64,000 nt of DNA from Leptolyngbya sp. FACHB-261 (GTDB taxonomy: Bacteria > Cyanobacteriota > Cyanobacteriia > FACHB-261). The translations under genes were made by a program, and so were the position numbers. The stretch is from NCBI RefSeq assembly GCF_014696065.1, contig NZ_JACJPL010000027.1, positions 248,001 to 312,000 of the forward strand, in the 5' to 3' direction. Shown here in pieces: positions 26,915-35,185 of the stretch; position 1 is the stretch's first letter; every line of letters begins with the position of its first letter. The notes under the pieces were generated by a model. It was not told where the DNA came from and did no database searches. It saw only the letters and a program-made list of their open reading frames with translations.

Positions 26915-27060
26915 CCCCTAAGCTGGAGATTCTCCAGTGAGAGCTTGTCCAGAATGCCTTCATCTGCTGCATCTGCGTCTGTTGCTTGTCGGGCTAGCGC
27001 CGTTGCAGCCTCTAGCATGTAAACCTTAGCAGCCATTAGAACCTTAACCAGGGCTTCCAT
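26905..27060 (-). CDS. possible small protein upstream of the oxidoreductase
   Basis: 51 codons from an ATG preceded by AGAGAGAGG on the minus strand. The sequence is helix-forming (MEALVKVLMAAKVYMLEAAT, then an acidic half with ADAADEGILDKLSLENLQL). Its stop overlaps the oxidoreductase start by ten bases, as in coupled genes. There is no family match from memory. A longer version of this frame, reaching 27402, runs across the start of the opposite-strand pentapeptide gene and is not believed. Confidence 0.38.
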   Translation of the reverse strand: MEALVKVLMAAKVYMLEAATALARQATDADAADEGILDKLSLENLQLRGCW

Positions 27061-27186
27061 ATGCCTCTCTCTTGTGCCAGCTGAAGTGCAGCATCGCAAA
27101 GTCATAGCGCTTGTATCATCCTCCGTTTGACTCCCAAGTGTAGTGATAGGCTCAACTTTACAAATCATGGTGAGGGAAACAGGGGT

Positions 27187-27687
27187 ATGGGAAGACGGTT
27201 GATTGCAGGACTCATGACGCTGCTGCTGAGTATTAGCCTGAGCTTGAGCAGTTGGGCCGGTGCAGCCTGGGCACAAGCCAATACCGTGAACTACAACAGC
27301 ACCGATTTGAGGGGACGGGATCTCTCCAATACAGATTTTGTGGGCACCACTTTTGTTAATGCCAATATGCGTCAGTCTGACTTCCACGGGGCCAATCTTC
27401 AAGGAGCCATTTTAACCAAAGGCATTTTGAGCGAGGCGAACCTGCAGGGAGCTAACCTTACCGGCGCTTTAGTAGACCGCGTGAATCTGATGGGTGCCGA
27501 CCTCACCGATGTCATTTTGGTGGAAGCCACTCTGAGTAGCACTCGGCTTCAGAACGCCAAGATTACGGGTGCCGATTTTACCGATGCGATTCTCGACCGT
27601 TCAGAAGCGATTGCCCTGTGCCAACGGGCGGAAGGCACGAATCCGGTTACTGGTGCTTTAACCCGTGAGAGTTTGGGCTGTCGCTAA
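27187..27687 (+). CDS. exported pentapeptide-repeat protein
   Basis: 166 residues: a signal peptide (about 1-31, ending AGAAWAQA) followed by about 20 pentapeptide units of the A(D/N)LXX type (DLRGRDLSNTDFVG ... ANLQGANLTG ... ADLTDVILVEA), which build a right-handed quadrilateral beta-helix. A short Cys-containing tail (LCQRAEGTNPVTG ... GCR) ends it. Exported proteins of this kind occur in the thylakoid lumen of cyanobacteria and plants (TL15/TL17-like), so the lumen or periplasm is the likely site; the molecular role is not known. The ATG at 27187 gives a proper signal peptide; an in-frame start at 27127 would bury it. Confidence 0.87.
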   Translation: MGRRLIAGLMTLLLSISLSLSSWAGAAWAQANTVNYNSTDLRGRDLSNTDFVGTTFVNANMRQSDFHGANLQGAILTKGILSEANLQGANLTGALVDRVNLMGADLTDVILVEATLSSTRLQNAKITGADFTDAILDRSEAIALCQRAEGTNPVTGALTRESLGCR

Positions 27688-27816
27688 CCTGTTCCCGCTT
27701 TGTCACAAACAACACTCAGAGCGGCCCATCTACAGATAGATTCTGGAATAGGGTGAGACCTGTAAGGTTCAGATTGGCTGTGCAAGCCCAGGGCTCCATC
27801 TTGTGCTGAACACTTT

Positions 27817-28719
27817 ATGAACTTTGATCCTTTCAACCTATTCTGGATTTTCTTATTTATTGCCTCTCTACAACCAGCATGGCAACGTCGAGCGACTGAG
27901 ATGCGCCGGCTTCAGGCTTTGCGCGAATTTGAACGACAGCGGAACGGTCGCGTTATTCTGCTCATTCACCGCCAGGAGTCAATCAGCCTACTCGGCATTC
28001 CTCTGTCACGCTATATCAGCATTGAAGATTCAGAACAGGTACTGCGAGCCATTCGCTTGACGCCACCCAACGTTCCTATTGATCTGGTTTTGCACACACC
28101 CGGCGGTCTAGTTTTAGCAACAGAACAAATTGCCAGAGCCCTGATTCGCCACCCAGCTAAAGTCACTGTGTTTGTCCCCCATTATGCAATGAGTGGTGGC
28201 ACGATGTTGGCTCTGGCCGCTGATGAAATTGTGATGGATGAAAATGCAGTTTTGGGTCCTGTGGATCCTCAGTTGGGCAATTTCCCAGCCGCCAGCATTA
28301 TCAATGTCGTTGAGCAAAAGCCAGTGGGCGATATTGACGACCAAACGCTGATTATGGCAGATATTTCCCGAAAGGCAGTGCGACAGGTACAGCGTTTTGT
28401 GCGCACATTGCTGGAAGACAATATTCCCAGTCCGAAGATCCAGCCCGAGAGAATTGAGGCGATTATTGAGTCCCTAACTACGGGCCGCGTGACTCACGAT
28501 TATCCGATTACCGCCGAGGAAGCGACCGACTTAGGTTTGCCAGTTACAGTTGGTCTGCCCAAGACAATTTACAACTTGATGGACCTCTACCCGCAACCGC
28601 AAGGGGGACGTCCTACAGTTCAGTACATTCCAATGCCCTACGAGCCTCGCATTCCTTTGCCTCAGCCCAAAGGCAGGCCCATTCCTGAAGGAGCACAAGC
28701 GCAGCCAAACCGGCGCTAG
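27817..28719 (+). CDS. ClpP-fold serine protease of the SDH-proteinase family
   Basis: 300 residues. A hydrophobic N-terminal helix (about 5-20) anchors a Clp/crotonase-fold domain of the serine dehydrogenase proteinase family (PF01972). DLVLHTPGGLVLATEQIARAL holds the oxyanion-type glycines, and VPHYAMSGGTMLALAADEIVM holds the likely nucleophilic Ser in the SGG motif; ENAVLGPVDPQLG follows as in related signal-peptide-peptidase-like enzymes. The basic member is probably the Lys or His near the later helices, as in this family, but is not assigned. A Pro-rich tail (last 45 residues) is variable. It is probably a membrane quality-control protease. Confidence 0.87.
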   Translation: MNFDPFNLFWIFLFIASLQPAWQRRATEMRRLQALREFERQRNGRVILLIHRQESISLLGIPLSRYISIEDSEQVLRAIRLTPPNVPIDLVLHTPGGLVLATEQIARALIRHPAKVTVFVPHYAMSGGTMLALAADEIVMDENAVLGPVDPQLGNFPAASIINVVEQKPVGDIDDQTLIMADISRKAVRQVQRFVRTLLEDNIPSPKIQPERIEAIIESLTTGRVTHDYPITAEEATDLGLPVTVGLPKTIYNLMDLYPQPQGGRPTVQYIPMPYEPRIPLPQPKGRPIPEGAQAQPNRR

Positions 28720-28770
28720 AAAGTTTAGAAGGTTTATCCTCGGTTGCCCAACGTGATTAACTGAAGCCAC

Positions 28771-28796
28771 AAAAAACACGGCTCGATTGAACCGTG
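28771..28796 (-). terminator. intrinsic terminator for the PTOX gene
   Basis: Read on the minus strand, CACGGTTC, an AATC loop and GAGCCGTG form an 8-bp stem with one G-U pair (28777-28796), followed directly by six T's (28771-28776). It lies between the converging protease and PTOX genes and points to the latter. Confidence 0.85.
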
Positions 28797-28828
28797 AGTG
28801 CATAATTTTTGCTCAGTTCAGTGGCAAA

Positions 28829-29512
28829 TTAGCTTTGGGCAACTGCCTCGCGGCCAGCAGGAATGGCAGCTGGTCTATGGGGGCTTTGGAAGATCTGCTG
28901 AGCATCAGCCTGTTGACAAGCCACCATCGTCTTGACATGCTCGGCTTCGTCATCGCGAATATTGACGAAGGTGTCATACAGCGTCTCAATCACTGGACGG
29001 CGATCTCCAGGCACACTGCAAGATTGGAACTCGTCGAACATGTAGAGGTCGCCATCGCGATAGTAGTCAATAGCAACTTGCGGTGCGGGTTGAGTTTTCA
29101 GGTCAGCTTCATTGAGCTTGAGAAACTCGTCGTAGGTGTGGAAAGCGTGCTCCTCAATCAGCTCCATAAAGTGGTAGGCAGAGCGAGGAGACAGGATGTA
29201 GAGCCCAACAACGATCCAGTAATAAACCAGAGCCGCATGCTGCGCCAGAAAACGATCAACCCATTTCTGGTTGCCACCTAAAGATTCCATAATCAGTAGA
29301 TGGTGCAATTCATTCCAGGACTCAGCAAAGTGAACCTTCAGCCAGTCTGCTTTACGCCATGCTCCTAAGGTTTCATAAAGGTGCAGGACGGATAAAAAGC
29401 CAAAATAAGGAACCCGAGCTACCGTTTCCAAAACGTAAAAGCGGGGAAAGGGGCGATCCCGGTAAAGCACATTAATGACTAAGACCAGGATGCCAACTAG
29501 AAAACGGATCAT
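28829..29512 (-). CDS. plastoquinol terminal oxidase (PTOX/IMMUTANS type)
   Basis: 227 residues of the alternative-oxidase superfamily: a membrane-bound di-iron quinol oxidase that passes electrons from plastoquinol to oxygen without proton pumping, relieving over-reduction of the photosynthetic or respiratory chain. The iron-ligand helices are visible: VLHLYETLG, HFAESWNELHHLL (E..ExxH), LIEEHAFHTYDEF (E..H) and NIRDDEAEHVKTM (ExxH). Two hydrophobic stretches (an N-terminal one and FGFLSVLHLYE / YYWIVVGLYIL) suit interfacial membrane binding. The ATG at 29512 with GGAAG upstream is preferred over a TTG two codons earlier. It stands alone with its own terminator. Confidence 0.93.
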   Translation of the reverse strand: MIRFLVGILVLVINVLYRDRPFPRFYVLETVARVPYFGFLSVLHLYETLGAWRKADWLKVHFAESWNELHHLLIMESLGGNQKWVDRFLAQHAALVYYWIVVGLYILSPRSAYHFMELIEEHAFHTYDEFLKLNEADLKTQPAPQVAIDYYRDGDLYMFDEFQSCSVPGDRRPVIETLYDTFVNIRDDEAEHVKTMVACQQADAQQIFQSPHRPAAIPAGREAVAQS

Positions 29513-29691
29513 GGGCAAACTTCCAAAATGCTGAATAAAGAAGCAATCGCATCTCTTAGAACTTGTCTCAAGTTTGTCTAAGAGGCTTGGTTGGTAAATT
29601 TAGAAGCGGTGAAGGAGTTCTTCTCTGTCCTTCTATGTCACGCCTCGATTCTAACAAGCTCTGCCAGTAGGTAGAGGTCGGATTTCTATGT

Positions 29692-29916
29692 TTGAACCAA
29701 GAAGCAGCTCAAGAAACCAGGCTGTAGCAGGCGGTTCAGCAGTTTCTTAAAAAAGGACGTAGTTATTATATCCAGAATCTTGGCTTAATCTTTAATAAAA
29801 GCTCCATAATTGCCTGGGCATTTAATCCTGATTATTTGAATTTTAATGATTTGCATCCTGGAATGCTCGTGCAAATTGTATGTGACCTAGACTCAGTAGT
29901 TTGGCTCGGATTATGA
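29692..29916 (+). pseudogene. decayed small reading frame of unknown family
   Basis: A plus-strand frame from TTG 29692 to TGA 29914 reads like real protein: LNQEAAQETRL, a TAG at 29725, then QAVQQFLKKGRSYYIQNLGL, FNKSSIIAWAFNPDYLNF and DLHPGMLVQIVCD. The hydrophobic/charged pattern and codon use stay coding-like on both sides of the stop. It looks like a gene of about 74 codons with one nonsense mutation, or a shorter gene beginning after the stop. No family is recognised. It lies just beyond the 3' end of the Uma2-family gene. The rest of the 29513-29931 gap shows nothing. Confidence 0.42.
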
Positions 29917-29931
29917 GACAATTTTTGCTTC

Positions 29932-30510
29932 TCAGCTCCAAATCTGTCCTAGCTCCAACACGAAACCAGGCAGCACATTTCCTCCAGACAAACTGGTTGG
30001 AGACTGAAGCACCTCCATATCCTGCTTGGGTTGACAGACCTCAACTCGTTGGTTCTCTGGGTCAATCAGCCAGCCCAAGCGAACTCCATTACTGAGATAC
30101 TCCTGCATCTTGGTTTGCAAGGGTTTCAGGTCATCGCTGGCAGAACGTAATTCCACGACAAAATCAGGAGCCAAGGGCGGGAATTTCTGACGCTGCTCTG
30201 GAGTCAGGGCTTGCCAGCGATCCAACTTCACCCAGGCAGTATCAGGAGAGCGATCTGCTCCATTAGGCAACCTGAAGCCAGTCAAGGAATCAAAAGCAAC
30301 GCCTAATTTCTGCTGTCGGTTCCAAGACCAAAGCTGACCAAAAATGTCACCATTCCGCTTTCCTGTTTCTCCTCCAGTTGGCGGCATAATCACCAATTTT
30401 CCTTCAACCGTGCGCTCAAATCTAAGCTCTCCATTGGCCTGACAAAGCAAATAAAACTGCTCGTCAGTGAGGTGAATGGCAGGGGCCAAGTTTAAGGTGA
30501 GCGGAGACAT
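29932..30510 (-). CDS. Uma2-family (DUF820) putative restriction-like endonuclease
   Basis: 192 residues of the Uma2/DUF820 family, extremely common and multi-copy in cyanobacteria, with a PD-(D/E)xK nuclease fold. LTDEQFYLLCQAN and ERTVEGKLVIMPPTGG form the N-terminal half; RSPDTAWV supplies the Asp, PDFVVELRSASD the E-x-R/K-like strand, and KMQEYLSNGVRLGWLIDP the conserved helix. The family spreads widely, but its cellular role is unknown; nuclease activity is predicted only. No partner gene is adjacent. Confidence 0.9.
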   Translation of the reverse strand: MSPLTLNLAPAIHLTDEQFYLLCQANGELRFERTVEGKLVIMPPTGGETGKRNGDIFGQLWSWNRQQKLGVAFDSLTGFRLPNGADRSPDTAWVKLDRWQALTPEQRQKFPPLAPDFVVELRSASDDLKPLQTKMQEYLSNGVRLGWLIDPENQRVEVCQPKQDMEVLQSPTSLSGGNVLPGFVLELGQIWS

Positions 30511-30678
30511 AGCTTGCTACCTCTAGATTCAATCCACTGTAACTTACCCAAATACCTTGATCTTCAGTCATTAGAAGATCGGGATGTCCTCATTCTGAAA
30601 CTGAGATTTGACACGGAATAAGGACAGAAGCCTTACACCTATATAAACCATTGTTTCTGACAGTTCCTGTTGCTTTTT

Positions 30679-31914
30679 TTAAGCACTTGCCAACAAGCCA
30701 GCCAGCGCTTTTGCTAGGAGTTGGTATTGAGCTGGAGTGTTGTAAAGCTGGGCTGAGATCCGCAACAAACGCTTTGGCCGTGCAGGCCAGGAAATAACAG
30801 GCACCTCAATGCCAAAGCTATCCATCAGAGCCTCTTGCAAAGGGTCCAAGTAAAGGGGCGGTTTGGGCAGTTCAGTAGAGCCATCCGGCAAGGGTAGCGT
30901 GGCCAGCGAACCGATCATTTCGTCTGGGCAAGGGAGGGGAATACTCAAAGCGTCAGAGAGCAGTCGCCGAGCCGCTAGAACTTTAGCCCGGTTCTGCACC
31001 ATCAACTGTGGCCAACCACCGGGCAACAGCGCCCCCATAAACCGAATCGCCTCTGGCACGCACAAATAGCTGGTTGGGTCAGTGGTGCCTGTCCAGTCAA
31101 ACTCCAAGCGAAAGCGAGAGCGGTCGAGCAAGGGAAAATTAGCGCCGTGGCTGATCGCCAATGGATGGATTTCAGCTTGCCGCTCTGGTTGCACAAACAG
31201 AAAAGCAGCGCCCTTCGGCGCACACAGCCACTTGTGGCAGTTGCCAGTGTAGTAAGTCGCCCCCAGAGATTGGAGATTGAGCGGCACCATTCCCGGCGCG
31301 TGTGCGCCATCCACCAGCGTCTCCACGCCGCGCTCGGTCAATGCCTTTACCAGTTGCTCCAGTGGCAAAATCAGTCCTGTCTGGCTGGTGATGTGGTCTA
31401 GCAAGGCCAGTTTGGTGCGGGCTGAAACCTGGCTTAACACTGCTGCCACCACTTGCTCGGACGATTCCAAGGGGAAGGGAATGCTTGCCACCACGACCTG
31501 AGCACCGGTCTGAGCGGCAACGAAATTCAGCGCGTTGCAACAGGCGTTGTACTCGTGGTTAGTCACCAGCAGTTCGTCCCCTGGCTCAAAGCGCAGCGAG
31601 CGCAACACCGTATTAACTCCAGTTGTGGCATTGGGCACAAAAGTAAGCGCCTCAGGATCAGCCCCAATGAACTCTGCCAATGCCTGTCGCGCCTCAGCCA
31701 ACAAATCGCCTAAATCCCGCACAAAAAAGCGTACTGGCTCCTGTTCTAGGCGCAGCCGCAGTTCTTGTTGCACCGCTAGCACCGCTTTCGGGCAGGCACC
31801 AAACGAACCATGATTCAGGAAGGTAATAGCTGGATCTAAGAACCAAAGCTGGCTCCAATCCGGCTCAGAGCTTGCGTCTGAAACAGGTTCAGACGCTTTA
31901 GAGGGAAAGAACAT
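30679..31914 (-). CDS. class V aminotransferase (isopenicillin-N-epimerase-like)
   Basis: 411 residues of the PLP fold type I, class V group. WFLDPAITFLNHGSFGACP is the characteristic N terminus; FVPNATTGVNTVLRSL binds the phosphate; LVDGAHAPGMVPL holds the PLP-ring Asp/His, and TGNCHKWLCAPKGAAFL contains the Schiff-base Lys. It matches the CefD/cysteine-desulfurase-like epimerase group found in cyanobacteria; the true substrate is unknown. I chose the ATG at 31914 because the upstream extension is Cys/Arg-rich and overlaps the neighbouring gene. The 5' end overlaps the DegT-type gene by 17 bases on the same strand, so the two are probably co-transcribed. Confidence 0.88.
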   Translation of the reverse strand: MFFPSKASEPVSDASSEPDWSQLWFLDPAITFLNHGSFGACPKAVLAVQQELRLRLEQEPVRFFVRDLGDLLAEARQALAEFIGADPEALTFVPNATTGVNTVLRSLRFEPGDELLVTNHEYNACCNALNFVAAQTGAQVVVASIPFPLESSEQVVAAVLSQVSARTKLALLDHITSQTGLILPLEQLVKALTERGVETLVDGAHAPGMVPLNLQSLGATYYTGNCHKWLCAPKGAAFLFVQPERQAEIHPLAISHGANFPLLDRSRFRLEFDWTGTTDPTSYLCVPEAIRFMGALLPGGWPQLMVQNRAKVLAARRLLSDALSIPLPCPDEMIGSLATLPLPDGSTELPKPPLYLDPLQEALMDSFGIEVPVISWPARPKRLLRISAQLYNTPAQYQLLAKALAGLLASA

Positions 31915-33022
31915 CCTTGAGCGCGTAGACAACAGCATCCTGCTGGGCCGACAGCAGTTCAGGGAACATCGGCAGCGCCAGCACCTCAGCACAGACTTGC
32001 TCAGCTACTGGAAAACTACCGGGTTGATAGCCCAGACTGGCGTAAACCGCCTGTAAATGTAGGGGCACCGGATAGTAGACCATGGTGCCAATACCCTGCT
32101 CCTGCAACGCCGTCCGCACCTGGTCGCGCTGCGACACACGGATGGTGTACTGGTTCCAAACATGCATCCCACCCGTGATCGCTGAGGGCCGCTTCACTGT
32201 CCCTTGCTTCACTGCTTCTAAAGGCGCCAAAAGCTGGTTGTAACGCTCAGCAACGCCCCGCCGCAACACATTCCAGGTGTCTAAGTGAGGCAATTTCACC
32301 TGTAGCAGGGCCGCTTGCATAGCGTCCAGGCGACTGTTCATGCCAACACTTTCGTGGAAGTAGCGCTCGCGACTACCATGCTCTTTGAGAATGCGCAGGC
32401 GCGAAGCCAACTCTGGGTCGTTGGTGGTCATCATGCCGCCATCCCCGCAGGCACCCAGATTTTTGGTGGGGTAGAAGCTGAATGCACCGATATCGCCAAT
32501 ACTGCCCACCTTTTGCCCAGCCCAACAAGCGCCCGTGGCTTGGGCGCAATCTTCCAGAACTCGCAAGTTATTGGCCTGAGCGATAGCCATCAGGCGAGTC
32601 ATGTCCATCGGGCAACCGAATAGATGCACTGGCAAAACTGCCCTTGTGCGCTCACTAATCGCTGCCTCTAGCTGGTTCAGGTCTAAGTTGAAGTAGTCAG
32701 GCTCAATATCGACAAAAACTGGGGTCGCCCCAGTCAAGCTGATGGCTTCTGTGGTTGCAAAAAATGTGAACGGAGCCGTGATCACCTCGTCGCCGGGGCC
32801 AATATCCAGAGCACGCAGGGCCAGATAAAGAGCATCAGTCCCAGAATTGCAACTCACCGCATGTTCGGTGCCGATGTATTGCGCAAACTGAGTTTCGAAA
32901 GCTTTAACGACTGGTCCGCCAATGTAATGACCAGACTGCAACACTGACAGCACCGACTCATTGAGTTCTGCCGCCAAAGTCTGATACTGCGCACGGATAT
33001 CGAAGGAGGGGATCACACTCAC
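31898..33022 (-). CDS. DegT/DnrJ/EryC1/StrS-family sugar aminotransferase
   Basis: 374 residues. SFDIRAQYQTL at the start, SGHYIGGPVVKAFE, CNSGTDALYLALRAL (phosphate binding), VLEDCAQATGA (PLP-ring Asp) and SFYPTKNLGACGDGGMM (Schiff-base Lys) are the full set for this family, which transaminates nucleotide-linked keto-sugars for surface glycans. No other sugar-nucleotide genes are adjacent. The start is uncertain: GTG at 33022 or 33016 gives a normal family N terminus, while TTG at 33040 adds six residues. It sits 37 bases downstream of rdgB. Confidence 0.9.
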   Translation of the reverse strand: MSVIPSFDIRAQYQTLAAELNESVLSVLQSGHYIGGPVVKAFETQFAQYIGTEHAVSCNSGTDALYLALRALDIGPGDEVITAPFTFFATTEAISLTGATPVFVDIEPDYFNLDLNQLEAAISERTRAVLPVHLFGCPMDMTRLMAIAQANNLRVLEDCAQATGACWAGQKVGSIGDIGAFSFYPTKNLGACGDGGMMTTNDPELASRLRILKEHGSRERYFHESVGMNSRLDAMQAALLQVKLPHLDTWNVLRRGVAERYNQLLAPLEAVKQGTVKRPSAITGGMHVWNQYTIRVSQRDQVRTALQEQGIGTMVYYPVPLHLQAVYASLGYQPGSFPVAEQVCAEVLALPMFPELLSAQQDAVVYALKDVLSL

Positions 33023-33059
33023 ACACCACCCTGGGGGCAACTTACTGGCAACTAGCGTA

Positions 33060-33647
33060 TCAGGCTAGCAGAGCTTTCAGTTCTGGCAGTAAGTCAGCAA
33101 ACGCTAGCCCCCGGTGGCTGATAGCCTGTTTGAGAGCTGGATCCATCTCGGCAAAGGTCTGCCGATACTGGGGAACGTAAAAAATTGGGTCGTAGCCGAA
33201 GCCCTGACTGCCGCGCGGTGCCCGCAGAATTTCACCCTCACAGCTGCCTTTGGCTTCCAAAGCAATCGAGCCATCCGGTCGTGCTACTGCCACTTCACAG
33301 ACAAAACGAGCAGTGCGGTCGAGTTCGTTGCCCAATTCTCCGAGTAGGCGCTCGATCCGCTCAGGATCAGTGCGGCCGTAGCGAGCAGAGTAAATCCCGG
33401 GCGCACCATCAAGCGCGTCTACCTCTAGGCCTGAGTCATCAGCAATGGCCCATTGGCGAGTAGCTTGTGCGACCTGGGATGCCTTTAGACAGGCGTTGGC
33501 CCGAAAGGTATCACCGGTTTCTTCAACCTCTAACGATTCAGGCTTGAGGCTTAACTCCCACTGAGCTGGGCCCAGCAAGCCTGCCAAAAGCTCTTGAAAT
33601 TCTTGAAGTTTGCCTGGATTGCTCGTAGCGAGGACTAAGAGCGGCAT
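33060..33647 (-). CDS. rdgB: XTP/dITP diphosphatase (RdgB/HAM1)
   Basis: A 195-residue house-cleaning enzyme that hydrolyses dITP, ITP and XTP to monophosphates, keeping deaminated purines out of nucleic acids. Motifs: LATSNPGKLQEFQELL at the start (substrate phosphates), AIADDSGLEVDALDGAPGIYSARYGR (the DSG metal/catalytic region) and GSQGFGYDPIFYVP and SHRGLAF (base recognition). Length is standard. AGGTGG precedes the ATG. It is the first gene of a three-gene minus-strand run with the two aminotransferases. Confidence 0.96.
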   Translation of the reverse strand: MPLLVLATSNPGKLQEFQELLAGLLGPAQWELSLKPESLEVEETGDTFRANACLKASQVAQATRQWAIADDSGLEVDALDGAPGIYSARYGRTDPERIERLLGELGNELDRTARFVCEVAVARPDGSIALEAKGSCEGEILRAPRGSQGFGYDPIFYVPQYRQTFAEMDPALKQAISHRGLAFADLLPELKALLA

Positions 33648-33727
33648 TGTCCACCTGGAAGCACGAACTAGCCCAGGATACTATAGGCTGAGTTTCGACA
33701 AAGATTAGGCACTGACGGCATAGCACA

Positions 33728-34120
33728 ATGGCAGGAACAGAAGGCGAGTGGCGAGTTCGGGGTCTGCGAGGCGCAATTACCGTGAGCCAAAACTCAGTTG
33801 AGGCAATCGCTGAAGCTGTGAACGAACTGTTAGATGCCTTAGAGAGTCAGAACACTATAGACCCCTCAGAAATCGTGAGTGCAACTTTCTCGGTCACTCA
33901 CGATTTGGATGCGATTTTCCCTGCTGCTGCTGCTCGCCGCCGTCCTGGTTGGGATCAAGTGCCGCTGCTGGATGTACAGCAAATGCAGGCCGTTGACGGT
34001 TTAGATCACTGCATCCGAGTAATGATCCACCTCAATACACCTTTATCGCAAAAGGCGCTACGGCCTGCTTATTTACGCCGTGCTGCACAGCTACGCCCTG
34101 ATCTAGCGTTTCTTAGTTAA
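33728..34120 (+). CDS. aroH: AroH-type chorismate mutase
   Basis: 130 residues of the monofunctional trimeric AroH class, converting chorismate to prephenate for Phe/Tyr. WRVRGLRGAITVSQNS supplies the first active-site Arg; FSVTHDLDAIFPAAAARR the next Arg residues; VPLLDVQQM, then CIRVMIHLN and AYLRRAAQLRPDL complete the family pattern (Arg and Tyr near the C terminus). Slightly longer than the Bacillus enzyme. It diverges from rdgB with about 80 bases between. Confidence 0.95.
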   Translation: MAGTEGEWRVRGLRGAITVSQNSVEAIAEAVNELLDALESQNTIDPSEIVSATFSVTHDLDAIFPAAAARRRPGWDQVPLLDVQQMQAVDGLDHCIRVMIHLNTPLSQKALRPAYLRRAAQLRPDLAFLS

Positions 34121-34170
34121 CCAGTCCTTAACGGTTACCCGGTTTGCAGTCACTACTGATAAGCGGTTGA

Positions 34171-34557
34171 TTAGGTATTGACTTGACTATCGCTAGCGAC
34201 TAGTTGCTCAGCCTGCTTCTGAGCAAAGTAGTTGCTCAAGAAAGTATTAACAATCGAAAGCAAAACCGCACCCAAAATCGCGGGGATGAATCCGTCTACC
34301 CGGAAGCCTGGCGATACAAGGGATGCAATCCACAGACTTGCACCGTTCACGACAAAAGAGAATAAACCTAGCGTCGCAAAGTTGAGAGGCAGAGTCAGCA
34401 ATCTTAGAGCGGGACGGATAGAGGTATTGACAAAGCCGATAACCACAGCAGCAATTAAGGCCGCTGCGAAAGACCGGATATCAATGCCTGGAACCACAAT
34501 ATCTACTACCAACAAGCTCAGAGCCGTTGCCAGCCAAGTAAAAAATTGACCGATCAT
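34171..34557 (-). CDS. PF04020 (phage holin family 4-like) membrane protein
   Basis: 128 residues with four hydrophobic helices (about 4-24, 30-50, 58-78 and 90-112). The sequence (VVPGIDIRSFAAALIAAVVIGFVN, cut here, then RLLTLPLNFATLGLFSFVVN) is typical of the ubiquitous 'phage holin family 4' membrane proteins. The name is historical; chromosomal members are ordinary membrane proteins of unknown role and do not imply a prophage, and none is seen here. AAGGAG lies seven bases before the ATG. Confidence 0.88.
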   Translation of the reverse strand: MIGQFFTWLATALSLLVVDIVVPGIDIRSFAAALIAAVVIGFVNTSIRPALRLLTLPLNFATLGLFSFVVNGASLWIASLVSPGFRVDGFIPAILGAVLLSIVNTFLSNYFAQKQAEQLVASDSQVNT

Positions 34558-34763
34558 AATTCTCCTTTTCGGTATTTTTTAACGTCTGTTCGATCTTGCT
34601 ATGGCGAGCACAAGTTCACCATCCATAGCGAGGCAGATTTCTTGACGTAGTGGTCAGAACGATGATGAGGAACCATGATGGAACAGAACGATTTCACTAC
34701 TGGTTTGGCTGCCTTTTGCTCTGGATTGCTCCCTCACCCTCGCTCTAAAACTCAACTCTACCT

Positions 34764-34931
34764 ATGCGCGCCCGCACCCTGCTGATCCAACTTTGTCTTG
34801 CTGCGGCAACGATTACGATCACGTTTGCGCTTCCCATAGAACTGGACGCACAGGCCGTCCGCCTGTCTTTAGCTCGCTACACGCCACCTGCTGCTCACTC
34901 AGGTAGCAGCTATGGTAAACCGCCCAGCTAG
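34764..34931 (+). CDS. possible small exported peptide
   Basis: 55 codons in the 628-base gap between the PF04020 gene and the HD gene. The N terminus looks like a signal peptide (MRARTLLIQLCLAAATITIT, then a polar LDAQA site near residue 31); the remainder is a short Ser/Pro-rich tail. No family is recognised and no clear ribosome site is present, so the call is tentative. Elsewhere in this gap (34558-34763, 34932-35185) I see no gene. Confidence 0.3.
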   Translation: MRARTLLIQLCLAAATITITFALPIELDAQAVRLSLARYTPPAAHSGSSYGKPPS

Positions 34932-35185
34932 GGGTTAATACTTAGTTAGGATTCATTCCAATTACCCTTAAACATTCTTTACTCGGCCACAACCTTGTGT
35001 CTTATCTGTGTCTAGAGTCACGGTTGGGTGGTCCATCCCATCACAGCCGCCAGAATTACTCTGCTTAAGATGGAGAGAGATAGCGGTAAACGGAGAGATA
35101 GCGTGCATGTTAGGGCTATCTCTCCTAAGCTCATCTGGCTCATCCACTGGCTAGGAGTCGCCGCCCGTTTTAGGAGTGTGTGATC

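Noticed and set aside
26905-27402. 165-codon minus-strand frame over the start of the pentapeptide gene
   Set aside because: Its upstream two thirds are antisense to a well-supported signal peptide and repeat region; only the last 51 codons are considered.
34171-34557. Prophage remnant suggested by the 'phage holin' name
   Set aside because: PF04020 proteins are ordinary chromosomal membrane proteins and no other phage gene lies near.
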